Of a stretch of DNA of 64,000 bases, positions 9,640-18,122 are shown piece by piece. The stretch spans positions 177,001 to 241,000 of the forward strand of contig NZ_JAKFZN010000002.1 of the NCBI RefSeq assembly GCF_021654165.1. The letters run 5' to 3'. Positions within the stretch are counted from its first letter, which is position 1. Every line of letters begins with the position of its first letter. The notes under the pieces were generated by a model. The model saw nothing but the letters and a program-made list of their open reading frames with translations. It was not told the DNA's origin and ran no database searches. The position numbers were made by a program, and so were the translations under genes. This DNA is from Nereida sp. MMG025 (GTDB lineage Bacteria > Pseudomonadota > Alphaproteobacteria > Rhodobacterales > Rhodobacteraceae).

Positions 9640-9776
9640 GGCAGTTTCCTTTGCAAATTTGCTTTGCGTGGGGCCTACCGCCTTGGGCCAAAGGGGTCAA
9701 GGATGGCCCTTGGATATGACGCGCGTGGCCAAGCTGCGTCGCGTTGCAAATGGGTTGGTGCACATCGGTTGTCTGC

Positions 9777-10931
9777 TTAGGACGGGCCGGCCAGCAGCAG
9801 ATCGACCCAGAGCAAACCATGCCTGCCCGTGCTGACATCATCCAAGGGGGCGGGCCAAAGGATGCCTGCGTCTGTCACGGAGATCTGCGCAGCGGGCAAA
9901 AGGTAGCTTAGGCGCAAGGGGCCTGCGTTCTCGAAACGCGCGGTTGCCTGCGCGGGGGTGGGGTCTTGCAGGCGCGGGTCTTGCAACAGCGATGTGATAG
10001 AGGCACGCCGCCCATCACCGCGATCGGGATCAAGATTGGCGATGCCCGCAATCACAAAGGCGCCTTGCGGCGGTTCGCCGATCTGCCCATCCAGCACCAA
10101 CTGCCACATCCTGATTTCATCGGCATTGCGGCGTCCATTTTGATCTTCGGGACCATCAAAAAGAGGCGGTGTTGCATGAAAGGCCATGACCGAAATGCGC
10201 TGCCCCTGCGGACCGACCAGTGGCACAATCCAATGCGCGGTAGAGGACAAGCGGTGCATCTGCTGCACCTCAAACGAGGGGAAGGGTTGCCCGTCATCAT
10301 AAACAGGAAGCAGGGGGTCGGGGATATCGCGCCAAAGGATATCCGATAGGTCCTGCACCCTATCGCGCGCAATCTGCCAGCGCGACAGGATCGCCATAGC
10401 GCCATGCCCCGCAAAACGCCCATACCCCATGCCATCGCGTGGTTCGCCCAAACGTCCGTTACCGTCCATATCAAGGCCAGTGGGTTGGCCCGCGTTCGGC
10501 CTGAGTGCGAAGGTATGAGGATAGGCGCCTGCACCCAAAGCGGCGTTTAGCGCACCAAGGGTTTCGCCGCGCAGATCGAAATCAATACCTTGCAGCACAA
10601 CAACATCGGCATCTGCGGCCAAAATGGTTTGTAAGCGGCTTTGTACGTCCTCGGTTTCTTTGAGGATATCGCGCAAAAGCAGGCCAGGGCCGCGCGCCTG
10701 AAGCTCTGTCTGGTAGGTGGCGATGCGGAGAGTTTCGGCTGTGCTGTTCGCAACGGACGCGACCAGCACGGCCAGGCAGACTAGACAGCCAACAAGCTGT
10801 CGTCGCCATCTTTGTCGGCTTGCGCATAGTCGCGGCGGCGTTTGGAGGCCACCATCTGTGCCACACGGCCCATTGCGATGCCGCGCATAAACAGACTTGC
10901 TGGTAGAAACGCCCATGCTGCCATCGTCCAA
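9777..10931 (-). CDS. Secreted endonuclease/exonuclease/phosphatase-fold protein
   Basis: Up to 384 residues; the mature part is about 320. A hydrophobic segment (LVGCLVCLAVLVASVANSTA, about residues 46-65 of the longest reading) looks like a signal peptide ending before ETLRIATYQTEL. Then come ADADVVVLQGIDFD, AILSRWQI, VMAFHATP and VIAGIANLDPDRGDG, the order of motifs in the EEP fold, though the usual catalytic Glu and the final His motif are weak (TGRHGLLWVD). It may therefore be a non-catalytic relative. The start is unresolved: ATG at 10931 or 10916 overlaps the upstream gene by about 140-150 bases, while a GTG at 10769 would cut the signal peptide. Confidence 0.65.
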   Translation of the reverse strand: MDDGSMGVSTSKSVYARHRNGPCGTDGGLQTPPRLCASRQRWRRQLVGCLVCLAVLVASVANSTAETLRIATYQTELQARGPGLLLRDILKETEDVQSRLQTILAADADVVVLQGIDFDLRGETLGALNAALGAGAYPHTFALRPNAGQPTGLDMDGNGRLGEPRDGMGYGRFAGHGAMAILSRWQIARDRVQDLSDILWRDIPDPLLPVYDDGQPFPSFEVQQMHRLSSTAHWIVPLVGPQGQRISVMAFHATPPLFDGPEDQNGRRNADEIRMWQLVLDGQIGEPPQGAFVIAGIANLDPDRGDGRRASITSLLQDPRLQDPTPAQATARFENAGPLRLSYLLPAAQISVTDAGILWPAPLDDVSTGRHGLLWVDLLLAGPS

Positions 10932-11629
10932 ATCAAGGTTTGTGGGTTTGCCATCGACAAGGGATCCACAAGATCCGACGCCAGCTTGACCACCGCTGGA
11001 ATGATAAATGGCAACAGAAATCCTAAGATAATGTTAAAACGCGCATCATTGTTCAGACGCGTGACCACATCACCACCAGCGGTAGGGTCAAACATTGGCA
11101 GATTGATCCAGACGTTGAAGTTACCCGAATTGCGCGGCCAGCGGTTGATGCGCAACGCCAGCAGGAACAACGCCAGCGACAACAAGGATGTCAGATAGCT
11201 GATGCCCGCCGCTGTGCGCACGGAATCGACCAAGGCAGGATCGCTGCCTTCCGGCATCATCAAGACCACCAGACGCACGGGCGAATACGGGAAATCGATG
11301 GAATGCCCAATGAGACTGCCGATGGCGGTTACAAAATTGGTGAGTGTTGTCGGCTCGTAATGGCCCTTTGCAATGATGCTGAGCGTCGCCACCGTGAAAA
11401 ACAACGACACAAAGCGCACGCGGTTAAATGGCGGCGCAAAACGGAATTCCACAAGGCTTGGATACTGAGAGGCGTATTCGAAAATGGTCAGGATGGCCGC
11501 AGCTACGGCGACGAAGGCCACAATTTCGGTGCCCCCAACCACTGCCCCTGGCAGAATGATGGATGGAAGGCTCACCAATAGGATCACCAGAAATGCGCGC
11601 GCAATCGCGCCTGTCAGACGGGAAATCAC
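10781..11629 (-). CDS. Conserved membrane protein, unknown function
   Basis: A 282-residue protein with six or seven predicted membrane helices (about residues 9-28, 35-52, 70-88, 145-165, 205-225 and 235-255) and a charged C-terminal tail ending in a stretch rich in Arg, Asp and Lys. I do not recognise the family. The 3' end overlaps the longest reading of the nuclease-like gene on the same strand, so the two are probably co-transcribed and translationally coupled. The pair lies between leuB and leuD but has no visible link to leucine synthesis. Confidence 0.75.
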   Translation of the reverse strand: MISRLTGAIARAFLVILLVSLPSIILPGAVVGGTEIVAFVAVAAAILTIFEYASQYPSLVEFRFAPPFNRVRFVSLFFTVATLSIIAKGHYEPTTLTNFVTAIGSLIGHSIDFPYSPVRLVVLMMPEGSDPALVDSVRTAAGISYLTSLLSLALFLLALRINRWPRNSGNFNVWINLPMFDPTAGGDVVTRLNNDARFNIILGFLLPFIIPAVVKLASDLVDPLSMANPQTLIWTMAAWAFLPASLFMRGIAMGRVAQMVASKRRRDYAQADKDGDDSLLAV

Positions 11630-12062
11630 TGCCCTATACCCTCAAAATGGTCGGTCGCGATACGATGCCGCGTCCTTGTTGCCATTTGATGTCCACCGAT
11701 TGTGGTGAACTGCCTCATTATTGCCTTAATCATGCCCACATTACCTTCGCTTCGCAAGCCTTTGATTCACCTAACTTTATTATTAGGGCCGTTTGAGGGC
11801 GCGGATGGTGCAGGAATGCATCGGGCCTGTGACAGCATGATGGCAAAACACAAGCCATTGTGGTTGCCCGCCAGTGAACCACAACGATGGCCTGAAAAAT
11901 CGTTAACGGATTGGCATCATTCGGCAGCCTTAAGGCGAGTGAACAGCGTTTCGATTCCCTCTATACACACTAAAACGCCCGCAAGTGACGTTGCGGGCGC
12001 TGCTTATGTCTTACCAACGAACGGGATTGTTGACCCCTATGGCGCAATCCCTTTGGGGGGTG
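11630..12062. other. 433-base intergenic stretch
   Basis: This stretch lies between the 5' end of the membrane protein gene and the 3' end of leuD, both on the minus strand. It contains the leuD terminator (11976-11999) and presumably the promoter of the downstream pair. Open frames here have poor codon use and no ribosome-binding site, and I see no convincing RNA gene. Confidence 0.6.
11976..11999 (-). terminator. Intrinsic terminator of leuC-orf-leuD
   Basis: CGCCCGCAA and TTGCGGGCG pair perfectly over nine bases with a six-base loop. In the minus direction TTTTAG follows. It lies 63 bases after the leuD stop. Confidence 0.8.
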
Positions 12063-12668
12063 TTAGACCCAAGGGCGCGATTGGGCCGCTGTTGCCTCAA
12101 AGCTGTCGATGCTTGCGGCTTTTTCCATCGTCAAACCGATGTCATCAAGACCGTTGAGCAGGCAGTGCTTTTTGTGGGCATCAACCTCAAAGCTGATTTG
12201 CCCCCCATCTGGACCCGTGATTGTCTGGCCTTCCAGATCCACGCTGATCACGGCGTTTGCGCCACGTTCGGCATCGTCCATCAGTTTGGCATGCTCTTCG
12301 GGGGTCACGACAATCGGCAGGATGCCGTTCTTGAAGCAGTTGTTGTAAAAGATGTCGGCAAAGCTGGTCGAGATCACACAGCGAATACCAAAATCGAGCA
12401 AAGCCCAAGGCGCGTGTTCACGCGAGGAGCCACAGCCAAAGTTGTCACCGGCCACGAGGATTTGCGCATCGCGGTATTGCGGCTGGTTGAGAACAAAATC
12501 CTCAATCTCGTTTCCCTGACGGTCATAACGCATCTCGTCAAAGAGGTTCACGCCAAGGCCAGAGCGCTTGATGGTTTTCAGAAAAACCTTGGGGATAATC
12601 ATATCGGTATCAATGTTGACCAGCGGCATGGGCGCGGCGGTCGCGGAGAGTTTGGTGAATTTTTCCAT
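12063..12668 (-). CDS. leuD: 3-isopropylmalate dehydratase small subunit
   Basis: A 201-residue subunit that, with LeuC, converts 2-isopropylmalate to 3-isopropylmalate. It starts [20 protein letters not shown], then [11 protein letters not shown] and the diagnostic [21 protein letters not shown] near residues 73-93, followed by [13 protein letters not shown]. The length is standard. The ATG at 12668 shares one base with the stop of the upstream Tat-exported protein gene (TGATG), so translation is coupled. It ends the leuC-orf-leuD operon ahead of a strong terminator. Confidence 0.97.
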   Translation of the reverse strand: MEKFTKLSATAAPMPLVNIDTDMIIPKVFLKTIKRSGLGVNLFDEMRYDRQGNEIEDFVLNQPQYRDAQILVAGDNFGCGSSREHAPWALLDFGIRCVISTSFADIFYNNCFKNGILPIVVTPEEHAKLMDDAERGANAVISVDLEGQTITGPDGGQISFEVDAHKKHCLLNGLDDIGLTMEKAASIDSFEATAAQSRPWV

Positions 12669-13147
12669 CAGGAGTATCCTTTGAGAAGGACCGCACAGCG
12701 TGGGTGCGGTGTCATGCCCTGCGCACGGCAAGAGGCATAGAGATGTTGAAGAAAGGGGCGCAGATCCGCATAGGGCTGCTGCGCCCGAGGAGCTGTTTGG
12801 CGAGATGATGTGCGATGCTGCGCGGGGCGTCCAACAGGACCAGCGGGGCGTTGCCAGATATTGCTGCGGGCCCAACGGCCTGCTTGTGTGGTGCCTTGCA
12901 AGGGCCCTACGACGCCGCGTTTGGACAAATCCGTCATCAAGACTTCGGCCTGATCCAGATCAAGACCCAAGCGTTTGGCCAAGGTGAAAACCGAAAAGGT
13001 CACATCCGTCTTGGCATGAAAGATCGCCGCATGCAGCGCAGACAGCGGATAGACCGCCTTGCGCGCCGCACCCCAAGACACGGACGGCATGACAGGCGCG
13101 GCCAAGGCCCCGCCGATCATTGCCAGAAATCCGCGCCGCGTGGTCAT
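12668..13147 (-). CDS. Tat-signal protein encoded between leuC and leuD
   Basis: A 159-residue protein with a twin-arginine signal at the extreme N-terminus ([20 protein letters not shown]), predicting export folded to the periplasm. The next part (about residues 35-85) reads like a small helical, winged-helix-like segment ([34 protein letters not shown]). The tail is rich in Arg, Gln and Pro with two Cys. I do not recognise a family. It overlaps leuC and leuD by one base each, so it is made together with them, although an exported protein has no obvious part in cytoplasmic leucine synthesis. Confidence 0.75.
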   Translation of the reverse strand: MTTRRGFLAMIGGALAAPVMPSVSWGAARKAVYPLSALHAAIFHAKTDVTFSVFTLAKRLGLDLDQAEVLMTDLSKRGVVGPLQGTTQAGRWARSNIWQRPAGPVGRPAQHRTSSRQTAPRAQQPYADLRPFLQHLYASCRAQGMTPHPRCAVLLKGYS

Positions 13148-14550
13148 TACATCAGCTCCCGCACGTCTGTCAGCTTGCCTGTCACAGCGGCCGCCGCGGC
13201 CATTGCGGGCGACACAAGGTGCGTGCGGCCTTTATAGCCTTGGCGTCCTTCAAAATTGCGGTTCGAGGTTGATGCACAACGCTCGCCCTCGGCCAGTTGA
13301 TCGGGGTTCATCGCCAGACACATCGAACAGCCCGCCATGCGCCATTCAAAGCCCGCCTCCTTGAAGATATCGGCCAGACCTTCTTCTTCGGCCTGCGCAC
13401 GCACAAGGCCAGAGCCTGGCACAACCATCGCACGTTTCACGGCGACTTTCTTGCCTTTCAGGATTTCGGCGGCAGCACGCAAATCTTCGATCCGGCCATT
13501 CGTGCATGAGCCGATAAAGACCGTATCAATTTCGATGTCCGTCAGCTTTTGACCCGCTTGCAGACCCATATAGTCGATCGAGCGTTGCGCCGCGTCGACC
13601 TTGCCGCCTTCAAAGCTGTCAGGCGAGGGCACGGCCGCGGTGATGGGAAGCACGTCTTCGGGCGATGTGCCCCATGTGACGACAGGGGCGATGTCTTCGC
13701 CCTTGATGGTGATCACCTTGTCCCACTGCGCGTCATCGTCGGAATAGAGGGTTTTCCACCATTCCATCGCGGCTTCCCATTGGGCGCCCTTTGGCGCGTG
13801 GGGGCGGCCTTTGCAGTATTCAAATGTTGTCTCATCAGGGGCAATAAGACCTGCGCGCGCGCCGCCTTCGATGGCCATATTGCAAACGGTCATGCGGCCT
13901 TCCATCGACAGATCGCGGATCGCTTCACCGCAATATTCGATCACATAGCCTGTGCCGCCGGCGGTGCCTGTTTCACCAATGACGGACAGGGTGATGTCCT
14001 TGGCTGTCACACCTGGGCGCAGTTTGCCTGTGATCTCGACCTTCATGTTCTTGGATTTCTTCTGGATCAGCGTTTGCGTGGCCAGAACGTGTTCAACCTC
14101 GGATGTGCCGATGCCGTGGGCCAGCGCGCCGAAAGCGCCATGCGTTGCGGTATGGCTGTCGCCGCACACAACCGTCATGCCCGGAAGCGTCCAGCCTTGT
14201 TCGGGGCCAACGATATGCACGATGCCCTGACGAACGTCGGACACAGGATAATAGTGAATGCCAAAGTCCTTGGCGTTCTTGTCCAGCGCCGCAACCTGAA
14301 TACGGCTGTCTTCGGTCATGGTTTCCGCGTTGGCGCGGTCCAGCGTGGTGGGCACGTTGTGGTCTGGCACCGCGATGGTCTTTTCAGGCGCACGGACCTT
14401 ACGGCCCGTCATGCGCAGACCTTCAAACGCCTGCGGGCTTGTGACCTCGTGCACCAAGTGGCGATCGATATAAAGAAGGCAGGTGCCATCTTCGGCTTCA
14501 TGGGCCACATGCGCGTCCCAGATTTTATCATAGAGTGTTTTGGGGGACAT
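13147..14550 (-). CDS. leuC: 3-isopropylmalate dehydratase large subunit
   Basis: A 467-residue aconitase-family enzyme with a [4Fe-4S] cluster. It opens with [17 protein letters not shown], contains [20 protein letters not shown] near residues 131-150, and has the cluster cysteines in [13 protein letters not shown] and in the downstream [13 protein letters not shown] segment. The length is standard. It heads the leuC-orf-leuD operon: its stop overlaps the next start by one base (TAATG). The start ATG at 14550 follows CGGGAGAGGACC, a good ribosome-binding site. Confidence 0.97.
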   Translation of the reverse strand: MSPKTLYDKIWDAHVAHEAEDGTCLLYIDRHLVHEVTSPQAFEGLRMTGRKVRAPEKTIAVPDHNVPTTLDRANAETMTEDSRIQVAALDKNAKDFGIHYYPVSDVRQGIVHIVGPEQGWTLPGMTVVCGDSHTATHGAFGALAHGIGTSEVEHVLATQTLIQKKSKNMKVEITGKLRPGVTAKDITLSVIGETGTAGGTGYVIEYCGEAIRDLSMEGRMTVCNMAIEGGARAGLIAPDETTFEYCKGRPHAPKGAQWEAAMEWWKTLYSDDDAQWDKVITIKGEDIAPVVTWGTSPEDVLPITAAVPSPDSFEGGKVDAAQRSIDYMGLQAGQKLTDIEIDTVFIGSCTNGRIEDLRAAAEILKGKKVAVKRAMVVPGSGLVRAQAEEEGLADIFKEAGFEWRMAGCSMCLAMNPDQLAEGERCASTSNRNFEGRQGYKGRTHLVSPAMAAAAAVTGKLTDVRELM

Positions 14551-14606
14551 ATCGGTCCTCTCCCGTTCATTTGATGTGGAATAAAGATAGGGCGTGACGG
14601 TCGCGA

Positions 14607-14696
14607 TTACGACAGTCGGGCCAGCACGGTCATGGACGCGCCGTAAAAGCGTTCGCGCAGACGCGCGCGGTCATCCATATGAAAAAGCTGTGTCAT
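14607..14696 (-). CDS. Possible 29-residue protein upstream of leuC
   Basis: ATG at 14696 to TAA at 14607, with strongly GC-biased third codon positions like its neighbours. The product is [20 protein letters not shown] followed by [15 protein letters not shown] lies just upstream. It ends 57 bases before leuC. It is not rich enough in Leu to be a classical leucine attenuator peptide. It may be a real small protein or chance; no homolog is known to me. Confidence 0.3.
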   Translation of the reverse strand: MTQLFHMDDRARLRERFYGASMTVLARLS

Positions 14697-14775
14697 GGCC
14701 TGCCAGATACACCCTGCAACGGATTCTCGCAAGCGATGGGTTGCGGGCTGCGCGGGTGTGGCGCAAAGTGCAACC

Positions 14776-16203
14776 ATGGCAGGGCACCACAATAATAACG
14801 TATCTACAGGCAGCGCAGCGGTTGATCAGGCCATGGGCCGCCCTGTTCCCTTGCCCGACACGCCAGAGCCTGTGCCCCCCAGTGGGTTTGAGGTGATGAT
14901 GGAAACGGCCCAAACACTGTTTCGCCAAGCCGAGATTTTTGCCCAAGGACTGCTGCGTCCCTCCTCACTGATCCAGATTGGAGTTTTGATTGCCGTTTTC
15001 ATCGCGGCGCATTTGGCCGCGCGGGTGGTTCGGCCCCGGTTTGAAGACTGGCTGCGCAGCCGCGAAGGCATGCAGAAATGGCAGCTGCGCTGGCTGATCG
15101 TGGTGCGCAACAGACTGCGCGGCATTCTGTTTATTCCGATCTGTTGGGCAGCTGTGCTTGCGATGCAGGAACTCTATCGCTTTCCATCGCGGTATTATCT
15201 GCTGGTCATTGCGGCCAACCTTGCGATGGCGTGGGTCATCGTCGCCTTTGCCACACGGTTGATCCACAACAATACGCTGCGCCGTTTTGTGAATTGGGCT
15301 GCTTGGATCTGGATCACCCTGCGCATCGTCGGGCTGAACGATGATACGCAACGTGTGCTGGAAAGTGCGCAGCTTGGCATCGGCGAAAGCACGATCACGG
15401 CTTGGCAGATTGTGCAGGCCATCGGGCTTTTGGCTGTTCTGTTCTTCGGGGCACGTTTCCTGACGCGCAGCACAGCAACGCGGATACAGCGCAATGAAGA
15501 AATGTCGCCGTCGATGCGGGTTCTGGCCGTTAAGGCGATGCAACTTCTGCTTTATGGTGCGGCCTTTTTCATCGGGCTGCGGGCCGTTGGCATTGATCTG
15601 ACCGGTCTTGCCTTCCTGTCTGGTGCGATTGGTCTGGGCCTTGGCTTTGGTTTGCAAAAGGTCGTGTCGAACCTTGTGTCGGGTGTGATCATTCTGCTGG
15701 ATAAATCCATCAAACCCGGCGATGTGATCAGCCTTGGCGATACCTTTGGATGGATCAATTCGCTTGGGGCGCGATACGTCAGTGTCGTTACACGAAACGG
15801 CAAAGAATACCTGATCCCGAACGAGGACCTGATCACAGGTCAGGTGGTGAATTGGTCCCATTCAAATGATTTTGTCCGCCTTGATATCTATTTTGGCACG
15901 GCCTACGCCGATGACCCACACAGGGTGCGCGCGTTGGCGATCGAAGCCGCGCAGAGTGTTGACCGCGTGCTGTCTGACCCGCGCAAGCCCGTGTGCCATA
16001 TCGTCGGGTTTGGCGACAGTTCTGTCGATTACATCCTGCGGTTCTGGATCTCGGACCCTACGGGCGGGCTGACAAATGTGCGCGGCGCCGTGTTCCTTGC
16101 GCTTTGGGACAGCTTTCAGGAAAACGACATCTCTATTCCCTTCCCGCAGCGTGAGGTCAAAATGGTGGAAGGCTCGCAACTGGCCACCAAAGCGCTGGAT
16201 TAG
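14776..16203 (+). CDS. MscS-family mechanosensitive channel
   Basis: About 475 residues from the ATG at 14776. Starts at 14695 and 14833 are also possible, and none has a strong ribosome-binding site. After an acidic, Pro-rich start come about six membrane helices. The pore helix and its exit read GAIGLGLGFGLQKVVSNLVS, typical of MscS TM3, followed by the beta domain (IKPGDVISLGDTFGWINSLG, VTRNGKEYLIPNEDLI) and the alpha-beta C-terminal domain. Such channels release solutes on osmotic downshock; the longer N-terminal region suggests an MscK-like or mini-MscS relative. It stands alone, convergent with the HTH gene. Confidence 0.9.
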   Translation: MAGHHNNNVSTGSAAVDQAMGRPVPLPDTPEPVPPSGFEVMMETAQTLFRQAEIFAQGLLRPSSLIQIGVLIAVFIAAHLAARVVRPRFEDWLRSREGMQKWQLRWLIVVRNRLRGILFIPICWAAVLAMQELYRFPSRYYLLVIAANLAMAWVIVAFATRLIHNNTLRRFVNWAAWIWITLRIVGLNDDTQRVLESAQLGIGESTITAWQIVQAIGLLAVLFFGARFLTRSTATRIQRNEEMSPSMRVLAVKAMQLLLYGAAFFIGLRAVGIDLTGLAFLSGAIGLGLGFGLQKVVSNLVSGVIILLDKSIKPGDVISLGDTFGWINSLGARYVSVVTRNGKEYLIPNEDLITGQVVNWSHSNDFVRLDIYFGTAYADDPHRVRALAIEAAQSVDRVLSDPRKPVCHIVGFGDSSVDYILRFWISDPTGGLTNVRGAVFLALWDSFQENDISIPFPQREVKMVEGSQLATKALD

Positions 16204-16206
16204 AGC

Positions 16207-16407
16207 CTATTCCACCTCAAGAATATCGCCCGGCTGGCAGTCAAGCACCTCACAAATCTTGGCCAAGGTTTCGAAGCGAATACCTTTGACCTTACCTGAT
16301 TTCAGCAGGCTGACATTCTGTTCGGTGATACCGATTTTTTCGGCGAGGATGCGCGACTTCATTTTGCGCCGCGCCAGCATGACATCCAGCCTGACCACGA
16401 TCTGCAT
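16207..16407 (-). CDS. Short Cro/C1-type HTH regulator (YozG-like)
   Basis: A 66-residue protein that is almost entirely a helix-turn-helix domain: VVRLDVMLARRKMKSRILAE, then KIGITEQNVSLLKSGKVKGI as the HTH, and the common end TLAKICEVLDCQPGDILEVE. This form is typically encoded directly after a DUF2975 membrane protein, as here: the ATG at 16407 overlaps the upstream stop. It probably controls its own operon, perhaps through the palindrome at 16969-16991, and may be modulated by its membrane partner. Confidence 0.9.
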   Translation of the reverse strand: MQIVVRLDVMLARRKMKSRILAEKIGITEQNVSLLKSGKVKGIRFETLAKICEVLDCQPGDILEVE

Positions 16408-16934
16408 CAGATAAATCCCTTGTTTTCAGACGCGGCTGCCACGCCTTCGCGCAGGGCATGACCCACAAGTGCCAAGACACCCGAAACCAGCAAAAAGCCC
16501 ACCTCTTCGGAACTGACGGATAACGACACCTGCCCTGTTTCAGGCTTTGAAATCCAGATGAACCATAAGTCTGACAGCGGTCCAAAAGCGATTTTGGCGA
16601 GGGCCAGATAGATCAGCGCATGGCCCAGTTTTTGCACGGCACGCACGGTTGTCTGGGTCAGAAATGTGCCTTCGGCAAAGCAGCGCACCAATGCATATAA
16701 CCGCCAGAGCGCAAGAAACCCCACGGCGGACAAGGCGGTGCCAAGCGCAATGAAGCCCCACAGAAATGTCAGTGAATAGGGACCGGTCCATCCGCGGTCG
16801 GGCAGATCGGGAACCACATTGCGCGGATCAAAATACACCCACATCAGGCACCCCGCCAAACCAATGGCCAAAGCCAGCACCGTGACTTGAAGAATTTGCG
16901 ACAGCCGCTGAACGGAATGTGCAGATAAGGGCAT
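16407..16934 (-). CDS. DUF2975-type membrane protein
   Basis: A 175-residue protein with four predicted helices (about residues 14-32, 52-76, 104-122 and 144-162). The arrangement, with RLYALVRCFAEGTFLTQTTV after helix 2 and a HTH gene directly downstream, is typical of DUF2975 proteins. Their function is poorly known; they are thought to form membrane-regulator pairs with the HTH protein. The start codon overlaps no other gene and faces the lipoprotein gene across a 76-base AT-rich promoter region. Confidence 0.8.
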   Translation of the reverse strand: MPLSAHSVQRLSQILQVTVLALAIGLAGCLMWVYFDPRNVVPDLPDRGWTGPYSLTFLWGFIALGTALSAVGFLALWRLYALVRCFAEGTFLTQTTVRAVQKLGHALIYLALAKIAFGPLSDLWFIWISKPETGQVSLSVSSEEVGFLLVSGVLALVGHALREGVAAASENKGFI

Positions 16935-16968
16935 GACAAAACCTCTCTTTTCAGAATCATTTTTTAAT

Positions 16969-16991
16969 GTAATACAGTAAATAATTATTAC
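16969..16991. promoter_or_regulatory. Palindromic candidate operator between divergent genes
   Basis: GTAATA and TATTAC, separated by eleven bases, form a perfect inverted repeat in an AT-rich stretch between the DUF2975/HTH operon and the lipoprotein gene. It is well placed to be bound by the HTH protein and to control both directions. Binding is inference. Confidence 0.45.
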
Positions 16992-17010
16992 GTCAAATAG
17001 GAGATTTCAT

Positions 17011-17580
17011 ATGACACACCCATTCAGGCGCATCGCATATACGGGCGCTTTGCTGGTGTTGGGCGCCTGCACATCGGTTGTTCCAAGCACCGCGGCAAAA
17101 CTGGGCATGGTCCATCCGATGACCGCGGATCCCGCAAACTTCGCTGTACGGCTTGAACTGCCGCCACGCGCCGGTGTCATGCCGAACAGCGCGGTTTTGG
17201 CCTTAACCTCGGCCCGCTCGGACACCGGGCAATCCATTGAGCGCGCCTACACGCTGCACGAAAGCCCAACCTTGGACGGCGCGCGCATTTACAAGATTTC
17301 ACGCTCGGACATCGAAGATATGCGCAAAACACAAGCGACCGTCCAACAGTGGGAGGCCGAAAACCCATCTGCGAACAAAGGCAGTCTTTCAGTGGCTTTA
17401 CAGGGGTGCATCATTGGTGAAGGGCCACAGGCAGATGATACCGTAGATGTGTCGTTGCAGATTGAACCAGACGGCAGGTTCTTACCCCTGATCCGGAACG
17501 CCAAATGGCGCACGGTTGTGGCACAAACAAAGCTTGGAACGCCCGAACAATGCCCCGCACCAGCACAAGTTGACCGATAG
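17011..17580 (+). CDS. Predicted outer-membrane lipoprotein, unknown function
   Basis: A 189-residue protein with a lipoprotein signal peptide: basic MTHPFRRIAY, a hydrophobic core and the lipobox LGAC at residues 16-19 (Cys19 would be lipidated). The mature part has a conserved-looking beta-rich region (FAVRLELPPRAGVMPNSAVL; VSLQIEPDGRFLPLIRNAKW) and Cys pairs near residues 132 and 181. No family is recognised. The start is supported by AGGAGA seven bases upstream. It is divergent from the DUF2975 gene and may share its regulation. Confidence 0.75.
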   Translation: MTHPFRRIAYTGALLVLGACTSVVPSTAAKLGMVHPMTADPANFAVRLELPPRAGVMPNSAVLALTSARSDTGQSIERAYTLHESPTLDGARIYKISRSDIEDMRKTQATVQQWEAENPSANKGSLSVALQGCIIGEGPQADDTVDVSLQIEPDGRFLPLIRNAKWRTVVAQTKLGTPEQCPAPAQVDR

Positions 17581-17693
17581 GCGTGGCGGAAGGGTGACAG
17601 GTTGAGACAGCGTTGTTGAGATTTGGGGAGGGCAATGTTACCTTTGGGATATGCCCAGTGCCGGGGCTTTGTCGGCATGTATAAAGGAGGACA

Positions 17694-17753
17694 ATGCGCT
17701 GTCTCTTTCAACCGATGCGGGCAACACGCCTGCACCTTCGAGCGCCGCAATGA
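17694..17753 (+). CDS. 19-codon leader ORF upstream of rsfS
   Basis: ATG at 17694 is preceded by AAAGGAGG at ideal spacing, the best ribosome-binding site in the region. It opens a 19-codon frame (MRCLFQPMRATRLHLRAPQ) whose TGA (17751-17753) overlaps the ATG of rsfS (ATGA at 17750). The rsfS start has no clear ribosome-binding site of its own. This is the layout of a leader peptide that couples translation to the next gene; it could let ribosome movement set RsfS levels. The role is inferred. Confidence 0.5.
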   Translation: MRCLFQPMRATRLHLRAPQ

Positions 17754-18118
17754 GTGGCACATCGGACATGACCAAAAGCGAAGCCCTTTTGGCGACCATC
17801 CTGAAATCGCTAGACGACGACAAGGCCGAGGACATCGTGCAGGTGGACCTGCGCGGCAAATCCGAAATGGGTGACTTTATGGTCATCTGTTCGGGCCGTT
17901 CATCGCGCCAAGTGGCAGCGATTTCCGAAAAGCTGGTGGACCGCGTCAAGCATGAGCATGGCCGCCTGAGCAAGCTGGAAGGCAAAGCCGCAGGCGACTG
18001 GGTGCTGATCGACACAGGCGATGTGATCGTGCATGTGTTCCGCCCCGAAGTGCGCGAATTCTATCAGCTTGAAAAGATGTGGCTGAGCCCTGCCGAACAG
18101 GCAGAACGCGCCGAATAA
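17750..18118 (+). CDS. rsfS: Ribosome silencing factor RsfS
   Basis: A 122-residue protein that binds ribosomal protein L14 and blocks subunit joining when nutrients are low. The family core is clear: LDDDKAEDIVQVDLRGKSEM, then GDFMVICSGRSSRQVAAISE, GDWVLIDTGDVIVHVFRPEV and REFYQLEKMWL. ATG 17750 is chosen because it overlaps the leader ORF stop; ATG 17768 is also possible, and an in-frame ATG at 17651 would place 33 unusual residues across the leader. It is followed after 4 bases by rlmH, the usual partner in alphaproteobacteria. Confidence 0.95.
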   Translation: MSGTSDMTKSEALLATILKSLDDDKAEDIVQVDLRGKSEMGDFMVICSGRSSRQVAAISEKLVDRVKHEHGRLSKLEGKAAGDWVLIDTGDVIVHVFRPEVREFYQLEKMWLSPAEQAERAE

Positions 18119-18122
18119 GCCG

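Noticed and set aside
11702-12157. Open frame in the intergenic region before leuD
   Set aside because: Poor codon use, overlaps the leuD terminator and 3' end, no ribosome-binding site.
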